Position numbers and translations under genes: made by a program. Shown here piece by piece: positions 1 through 7,779 of a DNA stretch of 54,983 nucleotides (the first letter of the stretch is position 1; every line of letters begins with the position of its first letter). The stretch covers positions 1 through 54,983 of the forward strand of contig NZ_CBYM010000025.1 of assembly GCF_000577815.1 (NCBI RefSeq). The letters run 5' to 3'. The stretch is from Clostridium saudiense (GTDB lineage Bacteria; Bacillota; Clostridia; Clostridiales; Clostridiaceae). The notes beneath the pieces are model-generated. The model had not been told where the DNA came from, ran no database searches, and saw only the letters and a program-made list of their open reading frames with translations.

Positions 1-31
1 ATTTCGTCGCCGTCATCTGACGACAAAATTA

Positions 32-60
32 ATTATATAGTATGAACATAATACTGTCAA
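32..60 (-). promoter_or_regulatory. Strong sigma-A promoter reading left, off the window
   Basis: On the minus strand a perfect -35 TTGACA (55-60) and a perfect -10 TATAAT (32-37) are separated by exactly 17 bases. The predicted transcript would start near base 25 and leave the window immediately; its first bases can fold as a GC-rich hairpin (CGTCA/TGACG, 11-22). A promoter this close to consensus often drives stable RNA or a highly expressed gene, but the target lies outside the window. Confidence 0.75.
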
Positions 61-181
61 CATTTTTTTCACTTTTTTTTATTTTTATTTCATTTTCTAT
101 CTAAAGCCAGTAAAATAGCCACTTCCAACTGATTTATTTTCTATACTTTTTTATATTTTTTATATTTTTTTATTATTTTTT

Positions 182-231
182 ATAAAAAAATTTAATAAAA
201 AAAGAGAAAGATAAGTGATTATCCATTCTCT
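182..231 (-). terminator. Intrinsic terminator of the yabR transcript
   Basis: A hairpin with arms AGAGAA/TTCTCT and GATAA/TTATC around a GTGA loop (203-231) is followed on the minus strand by a long U-rich run (182-202). It lies just downstream of the yabR stop codon. From here to base 61 the sequence is only AT-rich spacer. Confidence 0.75.
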
Positions 232-262
232 CTAATATATAAAACTTATATAACGGTTCTAA

Positions 263-664
263 TTAAAAACTCTTTTTAGATCTTCCTTTAAATTCTTGAT
301 GCTTTTTAAAATCTTGTTGTCTTTCTTCACTATCCTTTAAGAATCTAGACATAATATCTTCAAAGTTTGCTGGTGCAGCTTTTTTCTTTTCAGATGTCCA
401 TTCAATTTCTGCAGGTTTTACAGATTTTTTCTTAACGTTAGCTTGCTTAATTGATAAACTAATTTTTCCATTATCATCAATTGATATAACTTTAACCTTT
501 ACCTTATCTTGTTCATTAAGATGTTGTCTTATATCCTTAACAAAAGAATCTGCAACTTCTGAAATATGAACTAAACCTGTTTTACCTTCTATCTCTACAA
601 AAGCTCCGAAGTTTGTAATATTTACCACTGTACCCTCTAATATGTTTCCTGCCATTAAGGTCAT
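263..664 (-). CDS. yabR: S1 RNA-binding domain protein YabR
   Basis: A 133-residue protein whose first ~75 residues form a single S1 (OB-fold) domain, with the typical ITNFGAFVEIEGKTGLVHIS core, followed by a basic, low-complexity tail. Such proteins bind RNA and are associated with ribosomes or mRNA; the exact role of YabR is not settled. It resembles Bacillus YabR and occupies the same place, last in the run downstream of divIC. The start ATG at 664 is preceded by AAGGAGGA about 11 bases upstream; an alternative ATG three codons in would have a worse spacing. Confidence 0.9.
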   Translation of the reverse strand: MTLMAGNILEGTVVNITNFGAFVEIEGKTGLVHISEVADSFVKDIRQHLNEQDKVKVKVISIDDNGKISLSIKQANVKKKSVKPAEIEWTSEKKKAAPANFEDIMSRFLKDSEERQQDFKKHQEFKGRSKKSF

Positions 665-752
665 TTTACAAAGAATCCTCCTTAAAATTAAAAATAATCT
701 ATGTCATTAATAATAATAACCATATTAATAGAAATTTAAACTTAAACCAATA

Positions 753-1034
753 CTATTCTACCTCATTACTTGGAATAATTTGCTGCTCACCTTCTTTTAT
801 TAATCCTAGCCTCTCTCTAGCTAGTTTTTCTAGATACTCATTATTACTTTGAGCCCTATCTAGTTCTGCTTGCAACTTAATATTTTTTTCTTTTAATTCC
901 TCTAATTCTTGGGCTTGAGTAGAAATATCACTCTTTATTCTTTTTAGTACAATAACTTGTTTTATTACACTTATACTAAAAAATCCAATAACTAAAACAA
1001 TAATAATTCCTTTAAGGTTTACGTTTTTTTTCAT
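753..1034 (-). CDS. divIC: Septum formation initiator DivIC/FtsB-type protein
   Basis: A 93-residue bitopic membrane protein: a short cytoplasmic N-terminus rich in Lys, one transmembrane helix (about residues 9-26) and an extracellular coiled coil (about 33-75) ending in the ERLGLIKEGE motif of the FtsB/DivIC family. The family couples divisome assembly through FtsL and DivIB. Position between yabQ and yabR matches the Bacillus/Clostridium order. The ribosome binding site (GAGGGT) is modest. The family assignment is firm; the choice of DivIC rather than FtsB as a name follows the synteny. Confidence 0.9.
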   Translation of the reverse strand: MKKNVNLKGIIIVLVIGFFSISVIKQVIVLKRIKSDISTQAQELEELKEKNIKLQAELDRAQSNNEYLEKLARERLGLIKEGEQQIIPSNEVE

Positions 1035-1112
1035 AAAATAGTACCCTCTTTATATTATTCTATAAATATATTGTAAACCACTCTACATAATTAATTCAAG
1101 ATATTTTTTATA

Positions 1113-1505
1113 CTAATTGTTTTTTCCTGTAATATTGTGAAATATTACTTTAAATGGATAAATAAAATTTTTAAATATTACTCTAAACATTTTTCCTAAA
1201 GCACTTATAAGCTTTAACTCAAATTTAATACATATATTACTAATAAACCTTATGTATAAGGTCAACGAAATAATCATAAATATATAAACATAAGCTCCTA
1301 AAAAAGCATAATTAGTATAAAGGAGGAATGTAAAAACTGCCATAGCCGCTAGTATCCAAAACAATATATCTTCAATTGCAATTACAATTTTATTTACATT
1401 GCTACCTCTTATTATTCTATATAAGTCAAACATTGCTCCGGTTAGTATACCAGCTAACATTGCATAAAGTATAATACTAAATTGTACATCTGTTTTTAAT
1501 GGCAT
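1113..1505 (-). CDS. yabQ: Spore cortex/coat assembly membrane protein YabQ
   Basis: A 130-residue protein with about three transmembrane segments in its first 90 residues (near 10-30, 43-65 and 68-88) and a basic C-terminal tail. It matches YabQ, a mother-cell sporulation protein needed for cortex formation. The start ATG has a good GGAGG 6 bases upstream, and yabP ends only 9 bases before it, so the two are surely co-transcribed. Family membership rests on length, topology and the yabP-yabQ-divIC order. Confidence 0.85.
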   Translation of the reverse strand: MPLKTDVQFSIILYAMLAGILTGAMFDLYRIIRGSNVNKIVIAIEDILFWILAAMAVFTFLLYTNYAFLGAYVYIFMIISLTLYIRFISNICIKFELKLISALGKMFRVIFKNFIYPFKVIFHNITGKNN

Positions 1506-1514
1506 AATAACCTC

Positions 1515-1808
1515 CTATTTAAAAAGCCTTCCAATTATGCTTTCTTTTTCTTTTTTAACTTCTTTTCCACTATAAACGATATAATATATTTCTCCATTAA
1601 TCATTACATCGCCATTCTGTACATCAAGCTTATTCATTTTCAAATTTTGACCCTTTATCGTTAATGCTCCAAGCTTAGTATTAAGTAATATCTTTTCATC
1701 ATCAAAGCTAATTACTTCCTCTACTCCAGTTAATGTCATTTTCTTTCTGTTTTCTAATATAATATTTCCTCTATTATCCTCTATACTACCCTCTAATTTT
1801 TTCTCCAT
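1515..1808 (-). CDS. yabP: Sporulation protein YabP
   Basis: A 97-residue soluble protein of the YabP/YqfC family, with the characteristic beta-rich core (RKKMTLTGVEEVISFDDEKI, then a LGALTIKGQNLKMNKLD segment and a final VMINGEIYYIVYS strand). YabP acts in the mother cell during sporulation, upstream of coat/cortex assembly. It has a strong GGAGG site and sits directly before yabQ in the same operon. Confidence 0.9.
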   Translation of the reverse strand: MEKKLEGSIEDNRGNIILENRKKMTLTGVEEVISFDDEKILLNTKLGALTIKGQNLKMNKLDVQNGDVMINGEIYYIVYSGKEVKKEKESIIGRLFK

Positions 1809-1860
1809 TATTTACTCCTCCATATATTTCTTGATTAAATATATGAAGTATTATTAAAAA

Positions 1861-2121
1861 TTATTCTTGATCTTCTACACCTTCTAAAATCTCATACATT
1901 TCTTTAGCATTTTCTTTTCTCACATGATCAGCAATATTAATAATTCTTGCCTTAAGCTTTCTATTTGCAAAAGTAATTTCTATTATATCTCCTTCATTTA
2001 CATTAGTTGATGGTTTTGCTACCTTATCATTAATTGAAACTCTTCCGCCTTCACAAGCTTCCTTAGCCACTGTTCTTCTTTTTATTATTCTTGATACTTT
2101 TAAATATTTATCTAATCTCAT
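1861..2121 (-). CDS. rqcP: RqcP (HslR/YabO), S4-domain ribosome quality-control factor
   Basis: An 86-residue protein consisting almost entirely of an S4 RNA-binding domain (MRLDKYLKVSRIIKRRTVAK onward). RqcP binds the peptidyl-tRNA-obstructed 50S subunit and works with RqcH in C-terminal alanine tailing of stalled chains. A longer frame starts at a GTG at 2136, but those five codons contain the GGAGGAA ribosome binding site itself, so the ATG at 2121 is the real start. It lies between hup and yabP as in other Firmicutes. Confidence 0.92.
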   Translation of the reverse strand: MRLDKYLKVSRIIKRRTVAKEACEGGRVSINDKVAKPSTNVNEGDIIEITFANRKLKARIINIADHVRKENAKEMYEILEGVEDQE

Positions 2122-2160
2122 ATAATATTCCTCCACATAAGTTCATTAATTTTAGGTATT

Positions 2161-2185
2161 AAAAAGCCCGAGATAACTCGGGCTT
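2161..2185 (-). terminator. Intrinsic terminator after hup
   Basis: A perfect 9-bp GC-rich stem, AAGCCCGAG/CTCGGGCTT (2164-2172 and 2177-2185) with an ATAA loop, is followed on the minus strand by five U. It ends the hup transcript 11 bases after its stop codon and separates it from rqcP. Confidence 0.9.
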
Positions 2186-2196
2186 AAAAATTATAA

Positions 2197-2472
2197 TTAC
2201 TTATTAACTCTCTCTTTAAATTCCTTACCTGCTTTAAATACTGGTACAGTAGAAGCTGGAATGTTTATAGTTTCTTTAGTTCTTGGGTTTCTTCCTTCTC
2301 TAGCTGCTCTTTCTCTAGTTTCGAAAGTACCAAATCCAACTAATTGAACTTTTTCCCCATTTTCTAAAGCTTCTTGAACTGAATCAATGAATGCTTTTAA
2401 TGCAGTTTCTGCATCTTTCTTTGTTAATTGGCTTTTTTCTGCCATGCTAGTAATTAATTCTGCTTTATTCAC
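2197..2472 (-). CDS. hup: Nucleoid protein HU
   Basis: A 91-residue HU/IHF-family protein with the DNA-binding beta-arm signature (GFGTFETRERAAREGRNPRT) and the usual full length. HU dimers bend DNA and compact the nucleoid. The start is a GTG at 2472, supported by AAGGAGG 9 bases upstream. The gene has its own promoter and a strong terminator, so it is an independent, probably highly expressed unit within the cluster. Confidence 0.96.
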   Translation of the reverse strand: MNKAELITSMAEKSQLTKKDAETALKAFIDSVQEALENGEKVQLVGFGTFETRERAAREGRNPRTKETINIPASTVPVFKAGKEFKERVNK

Positions 2473-2552
2473 GATTTACATCCTCCTTAAATAAACAGTT
2501 AAAAATATTGTAGTTAACTATTTTTAATTATGTACTATAACTACATTACCTT

Positions 2553-2581
2553 ATTATATATCCACTTTATTCAGTAGTCTA
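2553..2581 (-). promoter_or_regulatory. Probable sigma-A promoter of hup
   Basis: Minus-strand -10 TATAAT (2553-2558) and -35 TAGACT (2576-2581, four of six consensus bases) with a 17-base spacer, giving an untranslated leader of about 75 bases before hup. Confidence 0.6.
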
Positions 2582-2725
2582 TAGTAATACGGGCTTTTTT
2601 CTATAAAAATATATTTATTACAACTTTTTCTTGTAGTATAGTCATTTTTATATTCCTCTTCTTAAAATATTCTGCACAAACTATAAAAATCCTTCTATAA
2701 ATGCAGAAATTCTCTATCTTTTCTG

Positions 2726-4174
2726 TTAATCGTACTTTTTTGAATCTTCCCATAAAGCATTCATTTCATCTAATGTAGAGTCGTTTAAATTTTTGTCTTG
2801 CTTTAATAAATTTTCCTCAACAAATTTAAATCTTTTAACAAACTTTTTGATTGATTTATTTAATGCTTCTTCTTCATCAACATTTAATAATCTAGCTACG
2901 TTAACACAAGCAAATAATAAATCACCAACTTCATTTATTATTTTTTCCATATTATTGGATTTATATACATCTAATACTTCATTTATTTCTTCTTCTATTT
3001 TTTTAACAGCTTCATTTACATCTTCAAAATCAAATCCAACCTTTGAAACCTTTTTTTGTACCTTGTGTGCTTTAGTTAATGCAGGTAATGTCTTTGCTAT
3101 TCCCTCAATTTCTTCAGTAAGAGTTTCATAGTTCTTTTCCTTTTTCTTTAATTCATCCCAATTCTCTAAAACCTCTTTAGATGAATCAGCAACTACATTT
3201 CCAAAAACATGAGGATGTCTATAAATCATTTTTGTTGTTATTGCTTCTATAACATCAGATATATTAAAATATCCATCTTCTTTTCCAATTACAGAATGGA
3301 ATACAACTTGTAATAAAACATCTCCTAACTCTTCTATTAACCCATCTATATTATCATCTTCTATAGCTTCTACAGTTTCGTAAGCTTCTTCTATAAGAGA
3401 ATTTTTAATACTTTCGTGAGTTTGTTCTCTGTCCCAAGCACATCCATCTTCTCCTCTTAAAATTTCAATTGTATTGATTAAATCATAAAAATCTTTTTTA
3501 TTATTTATATCCTTAGGAATATATACTGAAGTTAAATAGTCTATATCTTCTTGCATATCTAATTCATATAAAGGAATTTTTCTTATAGATTCTTCTCCTT
3601 CTATTCCTGCGGCTCTTACATAGTATATCTCTGTTTCATCATTATAATATTCAAGTAATTCAAGTTTTACTTCAGAAGCAATTAATACATTATATACTTG
3701 AGTAATTATAGTACCAATTCTTTTATCCAATATTTGATTTTTTATATCAAACGCATCTATTATCTTTAGTCCTTCTATTGGATCAATTTGAAGCCTATCC
3801 ATCATAGCATCCACAAAGCTAACTGCAGGTAGTATTTTATATTCTATATTATTTTCATTACATAAGTTAATAAGATTTAAAACTGATCTTTCTGCTACTA
3901 AAGGATGTCCTGGAACAGCATAAACTAGTTCACCACATTTTTTATATTCTTCTATCATTTCATTTGCAATATTAGAATATACCTCATCAAAACTACTTCC
4001 TTCTTCATAATAATTATCACAAGTCTTAAAAGAAGTTAATCCTTTTTTTAAATAATCAACTGTAGGATGCTTTTCTGTTCTAAAATAAAGGTTTTTACTT
4101 TCCTCTAAAGCTCTAACAGCTCCTATCGTTAAAGCATCTGGTGAACCAGGCCCTAATCCAACTATTTTTATCAT
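2726..4174 (-). CDS. mazG: Fusion of SAM-dependent (tetrapyrrole-type) methylase and MazG pyrophosphohydrolase
   Basis: A 482-residue two-part protein. Residues 1 to ~215 are a TP-methylase fold (IVGLGPGSPDALTIGA at the N-terminus, then a VPGHPLVAERS motif). Residues ~225-480 carry two MazG modules, each with acidic metal-binding clusters (EEAYETVEAIEDD with EELGDVLLQ; EEEINEV with NEVGDLLFA). MazG hydrolyses NTPs to NMP and pyrophosphate, a house-cleaning reaction. The same fusion is known as YabN in Bacillus, located next to spoVB as here; the substrate of the methylase half is unknown. It follows spoVB with a gap of 20 bases. Confidence 0.93.
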   Translation of the reverse strand: MIKIVGLGPGSPDALTIGAVRALEESKNLYFRTEKHPTVDYLKKGLTSFKTCDNYYEEGSSFDEVYSNIANEMIEEYKKCGELVYAVPGHPLVAERSVLNLINLCNENNIEYKILPAVSFVDAMMDRLQIDPIEGLKIIDAFDIKNQILDKRIGTIITQVYNVLIASEVKLELLEYYNDETEIYYVRAAGIEGEESIRKIPLYELDMQEDIDYLTSVYIPKDINNKKDFYDLINTIEILRGEDGCAWDREQTHESIKNSLIEEAYETVEAIEDDNIDGLIEELGDVLLQVVFHSVIGKEDGYFNISDVIEAITTKMIYRHPHVFGNVVADSSKEVLENWDELKKKEKNYETLTEEIEGIAKTLPALTKAHKVQKKVSKVGFDFEDVNEAVKKIEEEINEVLDVYKSNNMEKIINEVGDLLFACVNVARLLNVDEEEALNKSIKKFVKRFKFVEENLLKQDKNLNDSTLDEMNALWEDSKKYD

Positions 4175-4194
4175 TGTACAGTACTCTCCTTACA

Positions 4195-5724
4195 TCATTT
4201 TCTTACTAATCTATTTTTTATTTCATCAACATTAAATACTTTAAAAAGTAGAATAGCTATTATATATATAATAATACCCATAAATATTGATAATAAGCAA
4301 GAAATACTGTTACTGTCTATTTTTTTCATTATAAAATCATAGCTAAATAAGACTACTACTATCATTGCAACTGATGCATATGCCGGCTTTATAAAAGAAT
4401 CATAAATACTTACTTTACATTTAATTTTACTTTTAAGTGCTATAAGATTTAATATAGTAACTACTACATAAGCAGAAATACTTGCTATTACAGCACCAAA
4501 AATATTTATTTCTGGTATTGGAACTAATATTGTAGTTAAGATTACCTTTACAATACATCCTATTACTAGGTTTATAACTGGCCTTATATAATGATTTGTA
4601 GCCTGTAAAACAGACGTTGTCGTTTGAGTTACAATAACAAAAGGTATGGATATTGATAAATATCTTAATATTTCAATTCCCTCATATCTATCAAAAAATA
4701 CTAACTTCATTATAGGTCCTGCTAAACAAAACATTCCTAATGTAGCTGGCAATGCAATAACTGCTGATAATTTCATTGCAATATTAATTTTACTTTGCAT
4801 TTCTTCTTTTCTGTTTAGTATATAGTTTTCTGCTATTATCGGAATTAATGATGTACAAATTGCTACTGATAATGTTAAAGGTATATTAACTAATACAGCA
4901 GCCTTACCAGTAAGTTGTCCATATAAAGCCGTTGCATTTGCAACACCAGATTCAACTAGTTTTTGTGGCACTAATATAGAATCTATTAAATTCATTATTG
5001 TTCCTACTGTAGCACCAATAGAAATTGGAATTGCAATCTTTAATATTTTACTTAATAATTCTGGATTAGTTTTAACCCTTCTTATTCCCATTTCCCTTTT
5101 TACATGCCTATACTTTATAATCAAATATATTCCTGCAATAAAAGCTCCTCCTGCCGCTCCAAAAGCAGCTCCTCCTGCGGAATATTCAATTCCCTTGCTA
5201 AAAAGAAGATAGGCTAGTCCAACTCCAATTATCACTCTTCCTATTTGCTCTAATATCTGTGATACTCCAGACGGTGTCATATTTTGAAGTCCTTGAAAGA
5301 AACCTCTAAATATAGTAACAAATGAAACCATCATCGGTGCAAAAGATATACCTATTAATGAGTAATAAGATTTCATATCCCATTTTAAGAAACTAATAAT
5401 TGGCTTTGCAAAAAAGAATAATATCAATGAAGTTCCTACCCCTAACGTTATCATCAAAAAAGAAGATTCTTTAACAACTTCATAACTTCCTTCTACATCT
5501 CCAACAGCATTTTTTTCTGATATCATTTTAGAAACTGCTACCGGAACCCCACTTGCCATTCCTACATAAAACATGTATAAAGGATATGATAATTGATAAT
5601 ATCCAATTCCTTCATCACCAATTAACATAATTAATGGCCATCTAAAGAAAAAGCCTAATACTTTTGCTAACATTCCAGTCATTCCCAATACCAAGCTTCC
5701 TTTTATAAGAGATTGCTTCTTCAT
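4195..5724 (-). CDS. spoVB: SpoVB, MATE/MurJ-like flippase for spore cortex synthesis
   Basis: A 509-residue integral membrane protein with about 14 predicted helices belonging to the polysaccharide-exporter/MurJ-like branch of the MOP superfamily. The N-terminus (GSLVLGMTGMLAKVLGFFFR) is typical of SpoVB. SpoVB is thought to move lipid-linked cortex precursors across the outer forespore membrane. It has a strong GGAGG site and is probably co-transcribed with mazG. Confidence 0.93.
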   Translation of the reverse strand: MKKQSLIKGSLVLGMTGMLAKVLGFFFRWPLIMLIGDEGIGYYQLSYPLYMFYVGMASGVPVAVSKMISEKNAVGDVEGSYEVVKESSFLMITLGVGTSLILFFFAKPIISFLKWDMKSYYSLIGISFAPMMVSFVTIFRGFFQGLQNMTPSGVSQILEQIGRVIIGVGLAYLLFSKGIEYSAGGAAFGAAGGAFIAGIYLIIKYRHVKREMGIRRVKTNPELLSKILKIAIPISIGATVGTIMNLIDSILVPQKLVESGVANATALYGQLTGKAAVLVNIPLTLSVAICTSLIPIIAENYILNRKEEMQSKINIAMKLSAVIALPATLGMFCLAGPIMKLVFFDRYEGIEILRYLSISIPFVIVTQTTTSVLQATNHYIRPVINLVIGCIVKVILTTILVPIPEINIFGAVIASISAYVVVTILNLIALKSKIKCKVSIYDSFIKPAYASVAMIVVVLFSYDFIMKKIDSNSISCLLSIFMGIIIYIIAILLFKVFNVDEIKNRLVRK

Positions 5725-5789
5725 AAAATACCTCCAAACTCAAATTACTGACTACTACTAATTTTTATTTAAAGCTTAGAGGTATTATT

Positions 5790-5823
5790 ACAAATATTGT
5801 ATAAATATTTAACAAATATTGTA
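5790..5823. repeat. Two direct copies of a 12-base AT-rich motif
   Basis: ACAAATATTGTA occurs at 5790-5801 and again at 5812-5823, exactly 22 bases apart, in the short gap between the spoVT stop and spoVB start. The outer ends (TTACAA/TTGTAA) can pair weakly, but there is no U-run, so this is a poor terminator. It could be a pair of binding sites near the spoVB promoter. Function unknown. Confidence 0.4.
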
Positions 5824-5839
5824 ATATGTCTAGTATTAT

Positions 5840-6388
5840 TTATTGTTCCATTTGCTTTCCTAAGAAAGCTGCTGCAGTTTCAGCTAATTTTAACTCTAAA
5901 TCTCCAAAAACATCTCCAGATTCTTTTGATACAATAAGCACAGCTCCAATTGCATCACCTTCAGCAATTATTGGTGCTATCACTTGGCTTGTATATTCTC
6001 CTGGGTCCTCATCATTATGTAATGGAATTGTTTTACTATTCTCTGTTATGATAGAAGGTTTTCTACCATCCATTATAGATTCTAGTTCTGAACTTATTTT
6101 TCTTTCAATATAATCTTTCTTTGTTGCTCCACTTACTGATATAAAGGCATCTTTATCAGCAATTAAAACAATATGTCCAATTGCTTGTTGCAAGCTTTCA
6201 GCATACTCCTTAGAAAAATCAGTTAATTCTCCTATTGGTGAGTATTTCTTTAAGATTACACCACCTTCTCTATCTGTAAATATTTCTAATGGATCTCCTT
6301 CTCTAATTCTTAATGTTCTTCTAATTTCTTTTGGTATAACTACTCTTCCTAAATCATCAATACGTCTTACTATTCCTGTAGCTTTCAT
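5840..6388 (-). CDS. spoVT: Stage V sporulation transcription factor SpoVT
   Basis: A 182-residue protein. Residues 1-50 form an AbrB/MazE-type swapped-hairpin DNA-binding domain (MKATGIVRRIDDLGRVVIPK, IRRTLRIREGDPLEIF), and ~55-180 form a GAF-like C-terminal domain. SpoVT tunes sigma-G-dependent forespore genes. Its length and N-terminus match the family closely. A GGAGG lies 12 bases before the ATG. The 293-base upstream gap is AT-rich and certainly holds its promoter, but I could not identify a convincing sigma-G site. Confidence 0.96.
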   Translation of the reverse strand: MKATGIVRRIDDLGRVVIPKEIRRTLRIREGDPLEIFTDREGGVILKKYSPIGELTDFSKEYAESLQQAIGHIVLIADKDAFISVSGATKKDYIERKISSELESIMDGRKPSIITENSKTIPLHNDEDPGEYTSQVIAPIIAEGDAIGAVLIVSKESGDVFGDLELKLAETAAAFLGKQMEQ

Positions 6389-6630
6389 TACTATGAGTTA
6401 CCTCCTTAATTATGTTATATGATTAACTGCATTATTATTATTTGAAGTATTAGAAATTTTATACACATATACCCAATATTTATCCTCTCCTATCTAAAGA
6501 GGAATTATATGAAGTCTATGGTAATTTTACAATTATTAAATTCAAATAATAATTGTGAAAATTTAAAATAATATCTTCCATATCTTCAATAATAAATTTC
6601 CCTAAAATTCAATTTATTATTTATAATAAT

Positions 6631-6670
6631 AAAAAAAGCCAAACAAGATTTTTATAATCTTGTTTGACTT
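6631..6670 (-). terminator. Intrinsic terminator after prsA
   Basis: A long stem (about 15 bp, AAAGCCAAACAAGAT pairing with ATCTTGTTTGACTTT) is flanked by A-runs on the left and T-runs on the right, so it can terminate in both directions. It lies 11 bases after the prsA stop codon. Confidence 0.88.
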
Positions 6671-6681
6671 TTTACTACAAA

Positions 6682-7695
6682 TTAAAGTCTATCTTCATAT
6701 AATTTAACATTTAAATCTTTTTTCCATTGTTCTAATGTTGAATTATATACTTCTTCTTTCTTTTGACTTTCTAAAGTTGATTTGATAGTATCTTTTACTT
6801 CATCAAGTGGAGTTACTGTATCTTCAGCTTGAACTCCCTCAACCTTTATTATATGGTATCCAAATGAACTTTGAACAGGATCTGAAATTTCACCTTCTTT
6901 TAATACTTTAAATCCAGCTAAGAAGTCAGTATCAAAGTTTTCTTGCTCATTTTCAACATATCCTAAATCTTCTGATAATGGGAAAGTTCTTGAAGTTGCA
7001 TTAGCTTCATACTCTGCATATATATCATCAAAAGTAGCTTCACCAGAATTTATTTTATCCTTAGCTGCTTTTGCTTCTTCTTCAGTTTTAAATAATATAT
7101 GCTTAGCATTTGCTCCAGCTTTTTTAGTATAATCCTCTATATTTTCATTATAGTAAGTTTCAATATCTTCATCAGTTACAGTAACATCTTTTGTTATTGC
7201 CTCAGTAACTTTTTGAACTTTTACTAAATTTTCAAGGAAAGAATTAAATTTCTCATCGCTCATTCTGTAATGTTCTAAAGCTTCCTTTAATTCATCTTCT
7301 CCGCCATAAGCCTCAACAAAGTTTTGTCTTTCAGTTTCTATTTCAGTTGCTAATTCTTCATCTGATGGAATATATCCAAGCTCTGTTCCTTTAGTGATTA
7401 ATACTTTATTATCTACTAATTGTTCAAGAACACTTTGTCTTGCACTCTTTAATTTAGCTTTTAATGTATCATCTATATTATTTTCATAATCTTCACCATA
7501 AGTTTCAATTAAATAGTCTATATCAGCCTGTAATTCACTATTTACATCTGCCATAGTAATTTTGTCACTTCCAACCTTCGCCAATACAGTCTTTTGTATA
7601 GCTTCTGGAGTTTTTTCTATCATCTTACAACCAGCCATTGAAAATGCCATGACAGCAACTGTTGCAATAGCTACTATATTTTTTATCTTTCTCAA
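6682..7695 (-). CDS. prsA: PrsA-type lipoprotein foldase (parvulin peptidyl-prolyl isomerase)
   Basis: A 337-residue exported lipoprotein: basic N-terminus, hydrophobic stretch and lipobox MAGC with the acylated Cys at residue 23; a SurA-like N-terminal chaperone region (about 40-190); and a PpiC rotamase domain (about 193-295, starting AKHILFKTEEEA and ending FGYHIIKVEG). It assists folding of exported proteins on the outer face of the membrane. The start codon is a TTG with GAGGGA 8 bases upstream; the next in-frame ATG would remove the signal peptide. Confidence 0.9.
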   Translation of the reverse strand: MRKIKNIVAIATVAVMAFSMAGCKMIEKTPEAIQKTVLAKVGSDKITMADVNSELQADIDYLIETYGEDYENNIDDTLKAKLKSARQSVLEQLVDNKVLITKGTELGYIPSDEELATEIETERQNFVEAYGGEDELKEALEHYRMSDEKFNSFLENLVKVQKVTEAITKDVTVTDEDIETYYNENIEDYTKKAGANAKHILFKTEEEAKAAKDKINSGEATFDDIYAEYEANATSRTFPLSEDLGYVENEQENFDTDFLAGFKVLKEGEISDPVQSSFGYHIIKVEGVQAEDTVTPLDEVKDTIKSTLESQKKEEVYNSTLEQWKKDLNVKLYEDRL

Positions 7696-7779
7696 TTTAT
7701 TTCCCTCACTTTACATTCATAATAATTTGTTACATACCCTAGTATATCAGTTATATCCTTTTTATTCAAATTCTACTGT

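Noticed and set aside
2670..2708. Inverted repeat TTCTGCA/TGCAGAA as mazG terminator
   Set aside because: Only 7 bp with a 25-base loop, placed upstream of hup rather than forming a tight hairpin, and no U-run.
2793..3131. Plus-strand open frame opposite mazG
   Set aside because: A shadow of the conserved MazG domain; Ser/Asn-rich, no start signal.
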